Below, piece by piece: positions 1 to 12,622 of a stretch of 64,000 nt of DNA. Both the position numbers and the translations under genes were made by a program. The notes under the pieces are model-generated. The model was not told the origin of the DNA. It did not search any database and was given only the letters and a program-made list of their open reading frames with translations. The DNA is taken from assembly GCA_036008465.1 (NCBI GenBank), contig DASYNP010000100.1, positions 115,840 through 179,839 of the forward strand. The letters run 5' to 3'. Position 1 is the first letter of the stretch, and the number at the start of each line of letters is the position of its first letter. The stretch is from DASPSM01 sp036008465. GTDB lineage: Bacteria; Planctomycetota; Planctomycetia; Planctomycetales; Planctomycetaceae.

Positions 1-1
1 G

Positions 2-691
2 AACCGCTTCTTTCCCGGTGCTGCGATTGGCGGCGAGCCACAGGATGCCGGATACAAGGGAGCGCCGACCCGCCTGGAAATCGGCCACGAAAACGTTTTC
101 CGCGAAGGGGTGACCGTCAATCGCGGTGCCCAAAAGGAAGACCATACAACCCGCATCGGTCACCAGAACTTGCTGATGGCCAATTGCCATGTGGGACACA
201 ACTGCCACGTGCAGAACCGCGTGATCCTGGTGAATGGCTGTCTCTTGGGAGGCCACGTGCACGTGCACGACGGTGCGATTATCTCGGGCAACGTCGTGGT
301 GCATCACTTCTCAACCGTCGGCATGCTCGCGTTTGTCAGCGGGGGCTGCCGCGTTCCCCACGACATTCCACCGTTCATGCTTGCGTCGGGCTCCGACAAC
401 CCCGTGATTAACACGATCAACATCGTCGGAATGCGCCGCGCAGGAATTACCGCTGAATCGATTGACATCATTAAGCGGGCCCATCGGCTGCTCTACCGTG
501 AGATGAAGCCGCTCGATGAAGTCCGCGCCGAATTGGCGGAGCGGCTTGATGGCATCTTTCCGTTTGAGTTGTCGACCCTGTTGAATTTTCTCGAAAAACA
601 GCGCCGCGGAAAAATGGGGCGCGCTCGCGAGATTTATCGCAATCAGGTCGGACCAACCCCCGAGCCGGCGCTCAACCGGAGGGCCGCATGA
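2..691 (+). CDS. lpxA: UDP-N-acetylglucosamine acyltransferase (5' end outside window)
   Basis: This is the first step of lipid A synthesis: transfer of a 3-hydroxyacyl chain from acyl carrier protein to UDP-GlcNAc in the cytoplasm. The frame is open from base 2, so the start lies upstream. The visible 229 residues include the hexapeptide left-handed beta-helix (the ENVFREGVTVNRG and NCHVGHNCHVQNRV stretches) and the C-terminal helical region of LpxA (INIVGMRRAG). A GTG at 110 is internal, because family residues continue unbroken upstream of it. The stop overlaps the next gene's ATG (ATGA), indicating translational coupling. LpxA is about 260-280 residues in known members, so only a short N-terminal piece is missing. 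Lipid A genes are common in Planctomycetota and agree with the LptF/G and AsmA-like genes in this window. Confidence 0.93.
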   Translation, partial: NRFFPGAAIGGEPQDAGYKGAPTRLEIGHENVFREGVTVNRGAQKEDHTTRIGHQNLLMANCHVGHNCHVQNRVILVNGCLLGGHVHVHDGAIISGNVVVHHFSTVGMLAFVSGGCRVPHDIPPFMLASGSDNPVINTINIVGMRRAGITAESIDIIKRAHRLLYREMKPLDEVRAELAERLDGIFPFELSTLLNFLEKQRRGKMGRAREIYRNQVGPTPEPALNRRAA

Positions 692-1782
692 GTCGGCTCC
701 GCGTGGGGGTTGTTGGGGCGGGGGCGTTGGGTCGGCACCACGCCCGCATTTATTCCCAACTCCCCTCGACCGAGCTAGTCGCCGTGGCAGACACGAGTCC
801 CGAGCGGGGTCGCGCGGTCGCGGACGCCTGCAAAACGCGTTGGTTCTCGGACTATCGCCAATTGTTCGGCCAGGTCGATGCGGTCTCGATTGCTGTCCCG
901 ACTGTGGGCCACCATGCGGTCGCGCTCGAGTTTTTGGGTCGGGGTATCGCCTCAATGGTGGAGAAACCGTTGGCCTCCACCGCCGAGCAGGCGGTCGAGA
1001 TCGTCGAGGCCGCAGAGCGCAGCCGTACGACTCTGCAGGTCGGGCACGTCGAGCGCTTCAATCCGGCCTACCAAGAGGCTCGGCAGCTGGTCAGCAATCC
1101 GAAATACATCCACTGTGAACGATTCAGCCCGTACGCCTTCCGCTCAACAGACATCGGCGTCGTGCTCGACATGATGATCCACGACCTGGACCTCGTGCTC
1201 GATCTGGTGGGCGCGACGCCGGACAAAATCGAGGCGTTCGGGGTCTCGATCCTCGGTGAAAACGAAGACTGTGCCCAAGCGAGACTCACCTTTGCGAACG
1301 GCTGTGTCGCCGATCTGGCAGCGAACCGCGTGAGCCCGACAACCCGCCGCGCGATGCAGATCTGGTCCCAGACCGGTTGTGTCAGCGTCGACATGGCATC
1401 GCGCGAGGTGATTCGCTACGCGCCCACTGAGCGGCTGCTGGCCGGCGAATGCGTGCTAGATCGTGCCCGACAGCCTGGAGCCGAAATCGATCGTCTTAAG
1501 GCCGAGATCTTCACCGAATATGTGCGGATCGAACGCCCGCCGGCGTCCCCCGCCGACGCGCTCACCGCAGAGCTGTCGAGCTTTGCCGATTGCGTGATGG
1601 ACCGCCAAACACCCCTTGTCGATGGTCACGCGGCGCTGGCTGCCATGCGGACCGCCGAGCGGGTGCTGCAATCGATCGCGGCCCACCGCTGGAACGGAGC
1701 GGCACCGAGCCCCGTGGGGCCGTTCGTGCTTCCGTTCGTGTCGAATCCGATTGTTCCAGCCGCCAGGCGATCTGCCGCATAA
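688..1782 (+). CDS. Gfo/Idh/MocA-family NAD(P)-dependent oxidoreductase, coupled to lpxA
   Basis: This 364-residue protein has the N-terminal Rossmann motif GVVGAGALGRHHA near residues 7-19, the family signature with catalytic lysine VEKPLA near 92-97, and the C-terminal alpha/beta domain of the Gfo/Idh/MocA family. Its start codon overlaps the lpxA stop, so the two are almost certainly translated together and it should act on a sugar or nucleotide sugar of lipid A or surface-glycan synthesis. In some bacteria a related enzyme (GnnA) oxidises UDP-GlcNAc at C3 so that an aminotransferase (GnnB) can make a 3-amino sugar for LpxA. No aminotransferase is visible here, so that role is only a hypothesis. 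The family call is firm; the substrate is not. Confidence 0.88.
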   Translation: MSRLRVGVVGAGALGRHHARIYSQLPSTELVAVADTSPERGRAVADACKTRWFSDYRQLFGQVDAVSIAVPTVGHHAVALEFLGRGIASMVEKPLASTAEQAVEIVEAAERSRTTLQVGHVERFNPAYQEARQLVSNPKYIHCERFSPYAFRSTDIGVVLDMMIHDLDLVLDLVGATPDKIEAFGVSILGENEDCAQARLTFANGCVADLAANRVSPTTRRAMQIWSQTGCVSVDMASREVIRYAPTERLLAGECVLDRARQPGAEIDRLKAEIFTEYVRIERPPASPADALTAELSSFADCVMDRQTPLVDGHAALAAMRTAERVLQSIAAHRWNGAAPSPVGPFVLPFVSNPIVPAARRSAA

Positions 1783-1817
1783 GCGGCGGTGTCGGGGGCC
1801 TGAGCTTCGATCTACGG

Positions 1818-2609
1818 CTACTCGGGGTGCAGCACATCGAGCACGCTGTCTTTGAGGGCGTCGTTGACTGAGACGCCGTTTCCCGAGTAGATCGACGGCC
1901 GCCCCTCCCAATCGCAAAAATGCCCGCCGGCCTCCTGCAAAATGGGGATGAACGGGGCGGCGTCCCAAGGATTCATCAGCGGGTCGAGCATCACATCCGC
2001 GCGCCCCGTCGCGACGAGTGCGTGGCCGTAACAGTCTCCCCATCCGCGGGTCAGTTTCACGGCCGATCGCAGCTTCTCGAACGTCTCATAGCGGCCAATG
2101 CGTTTGAACCCGCTGATGGTGGTGATGCACAACAGCGCGTCGGAGAGTCGGACCACGCGCGACACATGAGCCGGGCGTTCGCGGCCATTGCCGTCCTGCC
2201 ACCAGGCTCCTTCTCCTTGCTGCGCGTAAACGACCTCGTTCAGAGCGGGGAACCGGCAGGCCCCCAGCACCAGTCGCTTCTCGAACTCCAGACCGATCAA
2301 AGTCCCGAACAGCGGCACGCCGTGGATAAACGATTTCGTCCCATCGACCGGATCGAGAATCCAATTAAAGCCGTTGGCGCTCGGAAAGGTGCCGAGCTCT
2401 TCTCCCATGACTCCATCGCCGGGAAATTCCCGGACAATGCTCGTGCGGATCAAGGCTTCAGCCTCGCGATCGGCCACCGTCACCGGCGACGAATCGCGTT
2501 TGCTCTCGACCTGCAGCGACTTCGATTGGTAGTAGCCCAGGATCAGCTCGCCCGCCTTTTTGGCGACGTCGAGCGCGAATTCCATCCGCGGCTTGAGATC
2601 AACCGTCAC
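1818..2609 (-). CDS. hisN: Inositol-monophosphatase-family phosphatase, histidinol-phosphatase (HisN) type
   Basis: This 263-residue protein belongs to the Mg-dependent IMPase superfamily. It shows the metal-binding glutamate in VMGEELGT, the core motif WILDPVDGTKSFIHG, and the C-terminal WGDCYGHALVATGRADVMLDP stretch in which the conserved WDAAP follows. The sequence resembles HisN-type histidinol-phosphate phosphatases more than inositol phosphatases, but substrate assignment in this family is often uncertain. The start is a GTG at 2609 that overlaps the TGA of the upstream larA-like gene, with GGGAG a few bases before it, so the two are translationally coupled. No other histidine biosynthesis gene is adjacent. 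Confidence 0.82.
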   Translation of the reverse strand: MTVDLKPRMEFALDVAKKAGELILGYYQSKSLQVESKRDSSPVTVADREAEALIRTSIVREFPGDGVMGEELGTFPSANGFNWILDPVDGTKSFIHGVPLFGTLIGLEFEKRLVLGACRFPALNEVVYAQQGEGAWWQDGNGRERPAHVSRVVRLSDALLCITTISGFKRIGRYETFEKLRSAVKLTRGWGDCYGHALVATGRADVMLDPLMNPWDAAPFIPILQEAGGHFCDWEGRPSIYSGNGVSVNDALKDSVLDVLHPE

Positions 2610-3940
2610 AGGCTCCCTTTGCTGCTGGAAGTGGGGTGCGTGTCGAGAGCGAGAGAGTCGACGGCCGGCTCCGCCACCGCATCGGACGATCGCGAGCCGC
2701 GGTCGTCCGTGAGGCGATACAGTTGCTCTCCCGCCTTCCGAACAAGCAGAACGCCTTCATCTTCACGACCCGCGAAGGCCTCGACGTCGATCGATGCCGG
2801 ATCCCGGTAGCCAAGGCCGATGCGCTCGCATAATTCGCGAGGCAGTCCGGTCGCCAGCGTCACCTTCACTCTCGGGCGCTCGACTCCGCCCTCGAATGTT
2901 CCGGTCCCGCGAACGTGCGTCGAATGGGCCAAGACTCCCCAGGGGACGTCCTTAAACCGATCCCATTGGGCCGTAAAGTAGTCTCGGACGTGATAGCCGA
3001 TGCGTTCAATCAGTTTGCCGTGGGTCTGCGAGATTTGCTTCAAGTGGGGCGCAAAGATGATCAGCTCGCCGCCGTCGGCGACGACGGGCTCCAACTTGTA
3101 CATGCATTTGCCGGCTACCCACAGTTCGTCATACATCGGCGGCGCACAAGAAAGCACTTGCCGGAACGGACGCTCGACGTGTCGCACGTGGACGTGCCAC
3201 GAGAGCTCAACCGCATCGCGCCAGGCAGACTCGGGCGTACCATAGAACAAACCGTGGACGCCGGCTTCGGGGGAGACGACAAAGGCGACGCAGCGCCGCT
3301 CGACGGGAATCATTGCCGCCGCGCGGTCGATCACTCGCCTGACAGGCGTGTCGGCAACCCCGATGATTTTGACGTTGGTGATCAGCGCGCCCAGCCAATG
3401 GAAAAAGTTCAACAGCTCGGGGCCGGAGATTCCGGGGAAAAAGTACTTGTTGCCTCCTGAGAAGCCGGCCACCTCGTGCGGAAAGACGGGCCCCAGAATG
3501 AGTACCACGTCGTTGTCGCGGACGCGGGAATTAATCCGCACCGGCACATCCAGCGACAATCGGCCCTGAGAAATTTCGCGCGTTTCAGCCGCGGTCAGGC
3601 GACCGAGCGTGCACAAAGCCTCGTCGCTATTCCAAACGTGATTAAAGACTTCGAGCCCGCCGGCCCGGTCCCGTGAACTTTTGTCCAAACCCAAGAGCTG
3701 CGCGATTTGCCCGTCATCCATCGGCGGATGAGTTCCGAGCGCGATCAGCACTTGCAAACGGGCGGCAATCCCGGCCAGCCTGGAGCAGAGCGCGTCGAAG
3801 AGGAGCGGCAGAGGACCAGTCCGCGTCGCATCGGGAACGAGCACCAGGACCCGTTTTCCGCGGAAGTCGGCAAGCGGAATTTGGCGCGAAAACCACTCTC
3901 GCACCTCCGCGTCGCACAACAATGGCGGATCCAGACGCAT
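2606..3940 (-). CDS. LarA-like (DUF2088) nickel-pincer racemase-family protein
   Basis: This 444-residue protein matches the lactate racemase family LarA, which uses a covalently bound nickel-pincer nucleotide (NPN) to racemise or epimerise 2-hydroxyacids. Visible family landmarks are GTHPPMDD (His71, equivalent to the catalytic first His), FPHEVAGFSGGNKYFFPG (His155 and Lys165; the lysine corresponds to the one that anchors the NPN cofactor), and a C-terminal half with the CMYKLEPV segment. The residues needed for cofactor attachment look intact. LarB, LarC and LarE, which make NPN, are not in this window. It is directly followed by, and overlaps, the hisN-like gene. Substrate is unknown; many LarA homologues do not act on lactate. 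Confidence 0.82.
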   Translation of the reverse strand: MRLDPPLLCDAEVREWFSRQIPLADFRGKRVLVLVPDATRTGPLPLLFDALCSRLAGIAARLQVLIALGTHPPMDDGQIAQLLGLDKSSRDRAGGLEVFNHVWNSDEALCTLGRLTAAETREISQGRLSLDVPVRINSRVRDNDVVLILGPVFPHEVAGFSGGNKYFFPGISGPELLNFFHWLGALITNVKIIGVADTPVRRVIDRAAAMIPVERRCVAFVVSPEAGVHGLFYGTPESAWRDAVELSWHVHVRHVERPFRQVLSCAPPMYDELWVAGKCMYKLEPVVADGGELIIFAPHLKQISQTHGKLIERIGYHVRDYFTAQWDRFKDVPWGVLAHSTHVRGTGTFEGGVERPRVKVTLATGLPRELCERIGLGYRDPASIDVEAFAGREDEGVLLVRKAGEQLYRLTDDRGSRSSDAVAEPAVDSLALDTHPTSSSKGSL

Positions 3941-4115
3941 GGCGCTCGTATAGCATTAAAACAGGCCGAATGCCAATCTCGGGTGCTCTCACGCGAGCCT
4001 TCGCGCGACAAGTCTTCGCGTAACTTTCCCCACCTTCAGGCTGGCCAGAAAGTCCCAGGATCCGTTAACCTCACCGGATGCGCTCCGCTTTTCGAACCGG
4101 TGCTGGGGGGTTGGC

Positions 4116-7601
<3,486 letters not shown>

Positions 7602-7615
7602 ACCGTGTCCGCCGG

Positions 7616-10600
7616 TCACTGCTTGGAGTTGGCCGGCTGGGGATTATTTCCCATCGGCATCATGGGAAACGCGTTCATCCAGGGTGGATTGACCAACGGC
7701 ACTCCGCTCGGCTGCTGGTTGAACGCATCTAAGAATTTGCGAAACGCGTCGTTCATTTGCGGCGGACCCGTCGTGCGTGCAATCGGTTGCTGCACTGTGC
7801 CTGTCACCTTCACGCCGATCCACCCCTGTCCGAACTGGTTGGCAAGGTCACGAAAGATCGACCGTTGCCAGGCGCCGGCCGGTCTCGAATAGAAATTGAG
7901 GCGCAATGCGCCATCGAATCGCGCGGAACCCTGGCCGCGCAAACTGATTGCGTCGCCGATCAGATCGATCTCATGAAAGTCGAACTGACGCTTGCCGATG
8001 CTGAAATTGGCCAACGCATAGTTGAAGGCCGTACTGTTCTGTGGCGCGAAGGTGAACGCTTTGAAGATCTGCACGAAGACCGGCAATTCGTAGAGCGCGG
8101 CGGGATGAATCAACAATCGCCCGCGCCCGGTAACGTCTTTGGGGTCAGGGCTGTTTCCCGAAAGATCGATCCAACCGTTCATCACGCCACGCAGTGAGCC
8201 CTGGTTGGGAATGTAAACCTGCGAGTACAGTCCCAGGTTCGCGTTATTCAGCGCCGCTTTCACACGATATCGCGTTTTGTCGGCATCGAGGTGAGCTTGG
8301 GCATCGAGCTGGATGGTGCCGCCGACAAACCTTGCGGTCATTCGCTGGGCATCGGGAATCGGTTCGGCCGGGGCGCCTGCCGCGGGCGCGAGAAACGCTT
8401 TCGCCGAGCCAACGACCAGATCCTGGTTAGTCAGAACGAAGGGACCTTGGACGGAAGTGAACTGATGGGTGAAAAGGTACATCGATTTGAGATCAACGGA
8501 ACCCTCGAGCCGCACATTGCGGCCGTCCCAGATGCCTCGGGATTTGGCTTCGCCGTAGACGTTCGTGAGCTCAACGCCCGTTGTGATGGTCGCTCCGGAG
8601 GCGATCGTTTCAAAGTACCACGCAGCCGTGATCGGATCGGTCGGCCGGCGGGTGCCCCGCAACTCGAGCATCCCGTTCTTCAACGAGACCTTTCCCCGCG
8701 GGTTCAGCGTATTCATGGTGCTCCGCACGACCGCCGGCAAGGCCCGGCGCAGCGTTTGATCGGGGTTCAAGTCTTCGATCCGCAGTGGCTGCAAGTGGAT
8801 CAACCACTCGCCGATCGGATCATCAGCGGGCGGGCAGAGGATGTGTGACTGGACCGGCACGTTTCTCCGGTTGTCGATCGAGATCTTTGTTTCGTCATGC
8901 TGCGCCTGAAACGCGACTATCAGAATCCGATCGCTGCCGGAACTTGGATCGCGGCCGTACGCAAACTGGGCGTTGACATGATCGAGTGGGTACGGAAACG
9001 AGTGAATCTCGAGTGTGCCATCCGTGACGACCGCCACCGGGACCTCGATTTGAAGCTTCGAGCCCGGATTCCAACTCAGCAGAACGTGAGTCTTCAGTTT
9101 TCCCGACGGATAGACCAGATCCCAAAGCTTTTGCGCGTACGCCGGAAAGGCCTGCTCGAATTCCCGTTCGATCGCCACGTTGTCCGCGTGAATGTCGAGC
9201 TTGAGGGTGCCTCGGTCCCGGGGGTCCGGTTTCACAAAACTGCCGACACCCCAGAGCTGGGCCGCCCCGTGCCGCGCATGCAGTTCGTCAAAGCTCCAAA
9301 CACCTTTGATCGAATCGAAACCAAAGTGACCGGAAAAATCGGTCAGGCGATATGCGAATTGCTCGTACTCCAGCGAGCCGTCGGCGAGCCGCGCATCCAG
9401 CCGCCAATCCATTTTTTCGAGGGGTCCGGCGGGACGATGAAAGTGACTATGGACGTCCAATAAGCCGCGAATATTGAGCGCACTCAGTGTGCGGTGCAGG
9501 GGAGCCTGTGCCGAGGCTGCCGAAAGCAGCACATCGTCAACCGGCAATCGCTGAACGACGAAGTCGAAATCAGCCTCGGCATCGGGTCCGGGGTGAGACA
9601 CGAGCCCCGTTAGTCGAACGGGTCGGCTGCCGGCCCTTCCCCGAAAATCGATGTCGAGAGAATTGTTCTCTCGCTGGGTCGCGGTGCCCACGACGTCGGT
9701 GATCGGGTAAGGGAACTTCTCGTGTGCGACAGCGCAGTGTTTAGCCGTGAGCTTCCAGCCGACTGGATTCCAGCCACCGTTTGGACCGCGGACGATTGAG
9801 CCGGCTGCGTCGATCTGCCCCTCGGGCCGGATGATGCGATAGAGCCGCTGGAGTGAGGGGCTGAGTCGTGAGCGCAGCCGATTGTCGAGCGGCAGGTCGA
9901 CGATTTTGACTTCGATGCGATTGCCTGCGGCCGGATTCGGGAGGTCGAGCTGTCCGTCGAGGTTGACAGACATTGTGCCGTTTTGCCCCTCGACGTCACG
10001 CAAGATCAAACGACTGTTATCAGCGAAGACCTTGCCCGCCACCGCTTGCAGCCCGAATGGGAGGAGGGGATGGTCAATTTCCCCCTGGGCAAGTTCGGCA
10101 AGGACCTTATAGACCAGTGGGGCACGGCTCGAATCACGACGCAGCTCAAAATGGATTTTCGCCCGCCCCGACACATGCGGCGCGACTGAACGTCCGGGGA
10201 GAGGCGCCGGCTCGACTGGGGTCGTCGAATCAGTGTCACGCGATGCCGTGCGAACCGACGATCGCAAGGATTTTTCAAATGCGGCGAGCCTTTCCCCGGT
10301 CTCGGGGAAGGCATGGAGGACAGAATCGACGAGGTCGCCGACGTTCGCCCCGGCCGCCGTTCCACCGCCCAGCTGCCAGGACCGTTTCTCCAGGTCGAAA
10401 CCTCCGTCGAGATGGATATCGCCCAGACTGGGCAGCCGAAAGTCCGCTGCGACTTGAAAGACTTTGCGTGCAGACGGGACCAGGCGCACGCCCCCCTGCT
10501 GAACATGGAACGTAGCCGTGTCGGTGTCGTTGTGGGCCAGTTGTAGTCCGATTTGCAGGTCGTCGAAAGCGACGTCGGGGCACATCTCGTCGGGTTCGGG

Positions 10601-10996
10601 AAGGGGAAGGATCTTTTCCCAGTTCCAATGCCCTTCGGAGTCGCGCACAACGCGCACGTCTGGACGAACGACGTGCACTGCTCGGATGTCGATCCGCAAT
10701 TCGTCGGAGAGTTCCTCGCCGTCAAGCGTGATGACGATCTCGGCGCAGCGCGCCAGAGGTTGATCGAGCCCTTTGGCGGACAGAAGCACGTTCTGCAGAT
10801 GGACCTTGTGGCCCCAAAACCAGGCGCGGCCGATTTCGAGCCGGGCGTTTGGCAGTTTTTTTTCGACGAATTCGTAGATTTTGGCCCGCAGCTGTTCGTC
10901 GCTATGCGTGAAGAACCAATACGAGTAGCCGCCTCCTCCAGCTCCGGCCAGGAGCAGAAGCGTCGCAATCCATTGCAACGTCTTGCGGACCACCAT
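7616..10996 (-). CDS. Very large AsmA-like envelope protein
   Basis: This 1126-residue protein has an N-terminal membrane anchor (residues about 7-28, WIATLLLLAGAGGGGYSYWF) followed by more than 1000 residues of beta-rich sequence with repeated short strands and a C-terminal AsmA-type region (residues about 780-1080). AsmA, TamB and YhdP relatives form hydrophobic grooves that carry phospholipids between inner and outer membranes. The size and single N-terminal anchor fit that bridge-like group, and the presence of lpxA and an LptF/G gene in the window agrees with an LPS-bearing outer membrane. A run of eight T bases at about 10858-10865 is inside the gene. The AsmA-like fold call is by pattern; the exact subfamily is not resolved. 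Confidence 0.78.
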   Translation of the reverse strand: MVVRKTLQWIATLLLLAGAGGGGYSYWFFTHSDEQLRAKIYEFVEKKLPNARLEIGRAWFWGHKVHLQNVLLSAKGLDQPLARCAEIVITLDGEELSDELRIDIRAVHVVRPDVRVVRDSEGHWNWEKILPLPEPDEMCPDVAFDDLQIGLQLAHNDTDTATFHVQQGGVRLVPSARKVFQVAADFRLPSLGDIHLDGGFDLEKRSWQLGGGTAAGANVGDLVDSVLHAFPETGERLAAFEKSLRSSVRTASRDTDSTTPVEPAPLPGRSVAPHVSGRAKIHFELRRDSSRAPLVYKVLAELAQGEIDHPLLPFGLQAVAGKVFADNSRLILRDVEGQNGTMSVNLDGQLDLPNPAAGNRIEVKIVDLPLDNRLRSRLSPSLQRLYRIIRPEGQIDAAGSIVRGPNGGWNPVGWKLTAKHCAVAHEKFPYPITDVVGTATQRENNSLDIDFRGRAGSRPVRLTGLVSHPGPDAEADFDFVVQRLPVDDVLLSAASAQAPLHRTLSALNIRGLLDVHSHFHRPAGPLEKMDWRLDARLADGSLEYEQFAYRLTDFSGHFGFDSIKGVWSFDELHARHGAAQLWGVGSFVKPDPRDRGTLKLDIHADNVAIEREFEQAFPAYAQKLWDLVYPSGKLKTHVLLSWNPGSKLQIEVPVAVVTDGTLEIHSFPYPLDHVNAQFAYGRDPSSGSDRILIVAFQAQHDETKISIDNRRNVPVQSHILCPPADDPIGEWLIHLQPLRIEDLNPDQTLRRALPAVVRSTMNTLNPRGKVSLKNGMLELRGTRRPTDPITAAWYFETIASGATITTGVELTNVYGEAKSRGIWDGRNVRLEGSVDLKSMYLFTHQFTSVQGPFVLTNQDLVVGSAKAFLAPAAGAPAEPIPDAQRMTARFVGGTIQLDAQAHLDADKTRYRVKAALNNANLGLYSQVYIPNQGSLRGVMNGWIDLSGNSPDPKDVTGRGRLLIHPAALYELPVFVQIFKAFTFAPQNSTAFNYALANFSIGKRQFDFHEIDLIGDAISLRGQGSARFDGALRLNFYSRPAGAWQRSIFRDLANQFGQGWIGVKVTGTVQQPIARTTGPPQMNDAFRKFLDAFNQQPSGVPLVNPPWMNAFPMMPMGNNPQPANSKQ

Positions 10997-11026
10997 GGCT
11001 TCACGGTCTCAGGCGGCTCGACAGTT

Positions 11027-12340
11027 TCATGCGGCAGCCGGCAGCTCGGGGGATGGCCCGGCCGGCTTGAGCCTATCGCGATAGAGAAGTTTCCAAACCT
11101 GCTGCAAGCCGATCGCCGAGGCGATGCACAGCGGATACTCGGCCGGCAGCCGATAGCGCAGCGATCCCAAAAAAATGGCGTGGAGGGCGCAGAAATACAA
11201 AATCGGTCCCAGCGTGAGCATCCAAGCCCAGAAGTTGCGCGGACCGCTCAGCCACCCGAAAACGGCAGCGAGCAAAATCGGAATGAAATAGGCTGCGACG
11301 GCGATTTTCGGCAGCAGTCCATCAAACTGCTTGGCATTGGGCCACGGCATCCAAAACCGCTTGAGCTTCTCGAGGGTGAGCCAAGCGGCACGGTCGGGAT
11401 GCTCTCGGATGTACTCAACAGCCTTGGCTCGGTAATGCTGATCGACCTCGTATTCCGACATTCGCTCCGCGAGTCGATCGTCGTCTACAAACTTGAGATT
11501 GCTGTCGCCGGTCGCGTTCGGATTGAACCCGTCGTACAGACTCGCGCCGACCCAAAGCGTGGTAAAGATCCAATGTCCCGCGACTCGATGGTTTCGGTAC
11601 GCCCACGGGAGAAGGGCACCGTAAGCAACCAACACGACGACTGCGGCGGGGAGCAAGGCCTTCGCGAGGGATCGCCTTCTGACTTGCCACGCGGCAAAAA
11701 TAACCGCGAAGATTGGTGCGGCCAACAGCCAACTGGGGCGCACATAAACGGCGATTGCAATTGTCAGTCCGGTAAGGGCAGCCCAGACCAGTAAGCGACC
11801 GATTCCGCTGTGCGAGTCGGACTCTCGTACGAGGCGTGCCATGCACCAGAGGCTCACCAGGAGTCCCGTCGCAAAGACCGTTTCGCTGAGCAGGATCACG
11901 CTAAATCCCAATAACGGCGGTGCCACGGCAGCGATTGCCGCCGCTAAGTTTCCCGTGCCAGAGTCGAACAATTCGCGGCCGAGCAATGCGACCAATGCAC
12001 AGTTCAAGGTTCCGACCAAGGCCATCAGCACGCGCGCGACAAAGTACTCCTGCCCCGCCATAACTCCGAGGGCGCGTGAGAGCCGAATTGCACCCGCGAC
12101 GAAGACGGGATATCCGGGCATTCGTTCGACTCGTCGTGGCGGATCGTACAACTGGTACGGCTCCCCCTGGGCGATTTCCCGTCCCAGTTCCCAGTATCCC
12201 TCAGCGTCCCCCGTGATCAGGAAGGGGCGCTTCTTGTTAACGTCGAGATCATGCTGCAACAGGAGCGCGGCCCCCATTCGCAGCGCAAATGCCCCTAGCA
12301 CGATCCACAGCAGTGGTCTTCGGGGCGCATTCAGGCGCAT
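11027..12340 (-). CDS. Polytopic glycosyltransferase, GT39/ArnT-like
   Basis: This 437-residue protein has about ten hydrophobic segments and starts with the arrangement typical of the dolichyl-phosphate-mannose/ArnT superfamily: a first membrane helix (residues 10-27) followed by a periplasmic loop containing GDAEGYWELGREIA, where the acidic pair is the usual catalytic position, and MPGYPVFVAGA. Members transfer sugars from polyprenyl-phosphate donors to lipids, glycans or proteins on the outer face of the membrane. It lies just upstream of the AsmA-like gene on the same strand (30 bases apart) and may share its transcript. Donor and acceptor cannot be told. Confidence 0.8.
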   Translation of the reverse strand: MRLNAPRRPLLWIVLGAFALRMGAALLLQHDLDVNKKRPFLITGDAEGYWELGREIAQGEPYQLYDPPRRVERMPGYPVFVAGAIRLSRALGVMAGQEYFVARVLMALVGTLNCALVALLGRELFDSGTGNLAAAIAAVAPPLLGFSVILLSETVFATGLLVSLWCMARLVRESDSHSGIGRLLVWAALTGLTIAIAVYVRPSWLLAAPIFAVIFAAWQVRRRSLAKALLPAAVVVLVAYGALLPWAYRNHRVAGHWIFTTLWVGASLYDGFNPNATGDSNLKFVDDDRLAERMSEYEVDQHYRAKAVEYIREHPDRAAWLTLEKLKRFWMPWPNAKQFDGLLPKIAVAAYFIPILLAAVFGWLSGPRNFWAWMLTLGPILYFCALHAIFLGSLRYRLPAEYPLCIASAIGLQQVWKLLYRDRLKPAGPSPELPAAA

Positions 12341-12622
12341 GGCCGTTTCCAGGACGACCGAAAAATCGGCGGATCGTATGTGCGACGTCGTGGGAGGGTC
12401 AATATCAAGAGCGATGGGGCAAATAAGGGGAAATGGGAAGTGGGCACGAGCTGAAATAAAGGGTTAGCTAAGGTCTGCAATTCGATCGCGGATTCTTTCG
12501 TAGGTGTCGAGTCTGACTTTACGATGACATGAGACGCGAATTGGGACCCCGTGATGAGAATTCCCAAGCGACGGCTCATTGCCGCGATCGCTCTCAACTC
12601 CTAATCGTATCAAGAGGCAATC

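Noticed and set aside
311..955. Long minus-strand frame opposite lpxA and the first Gfo/Idh gene
   Set aside because: It lies fully antisense to two well-supported genes and its translation is arginine/proline-rich without motifs, as expected from G+C-rich shadow frames.
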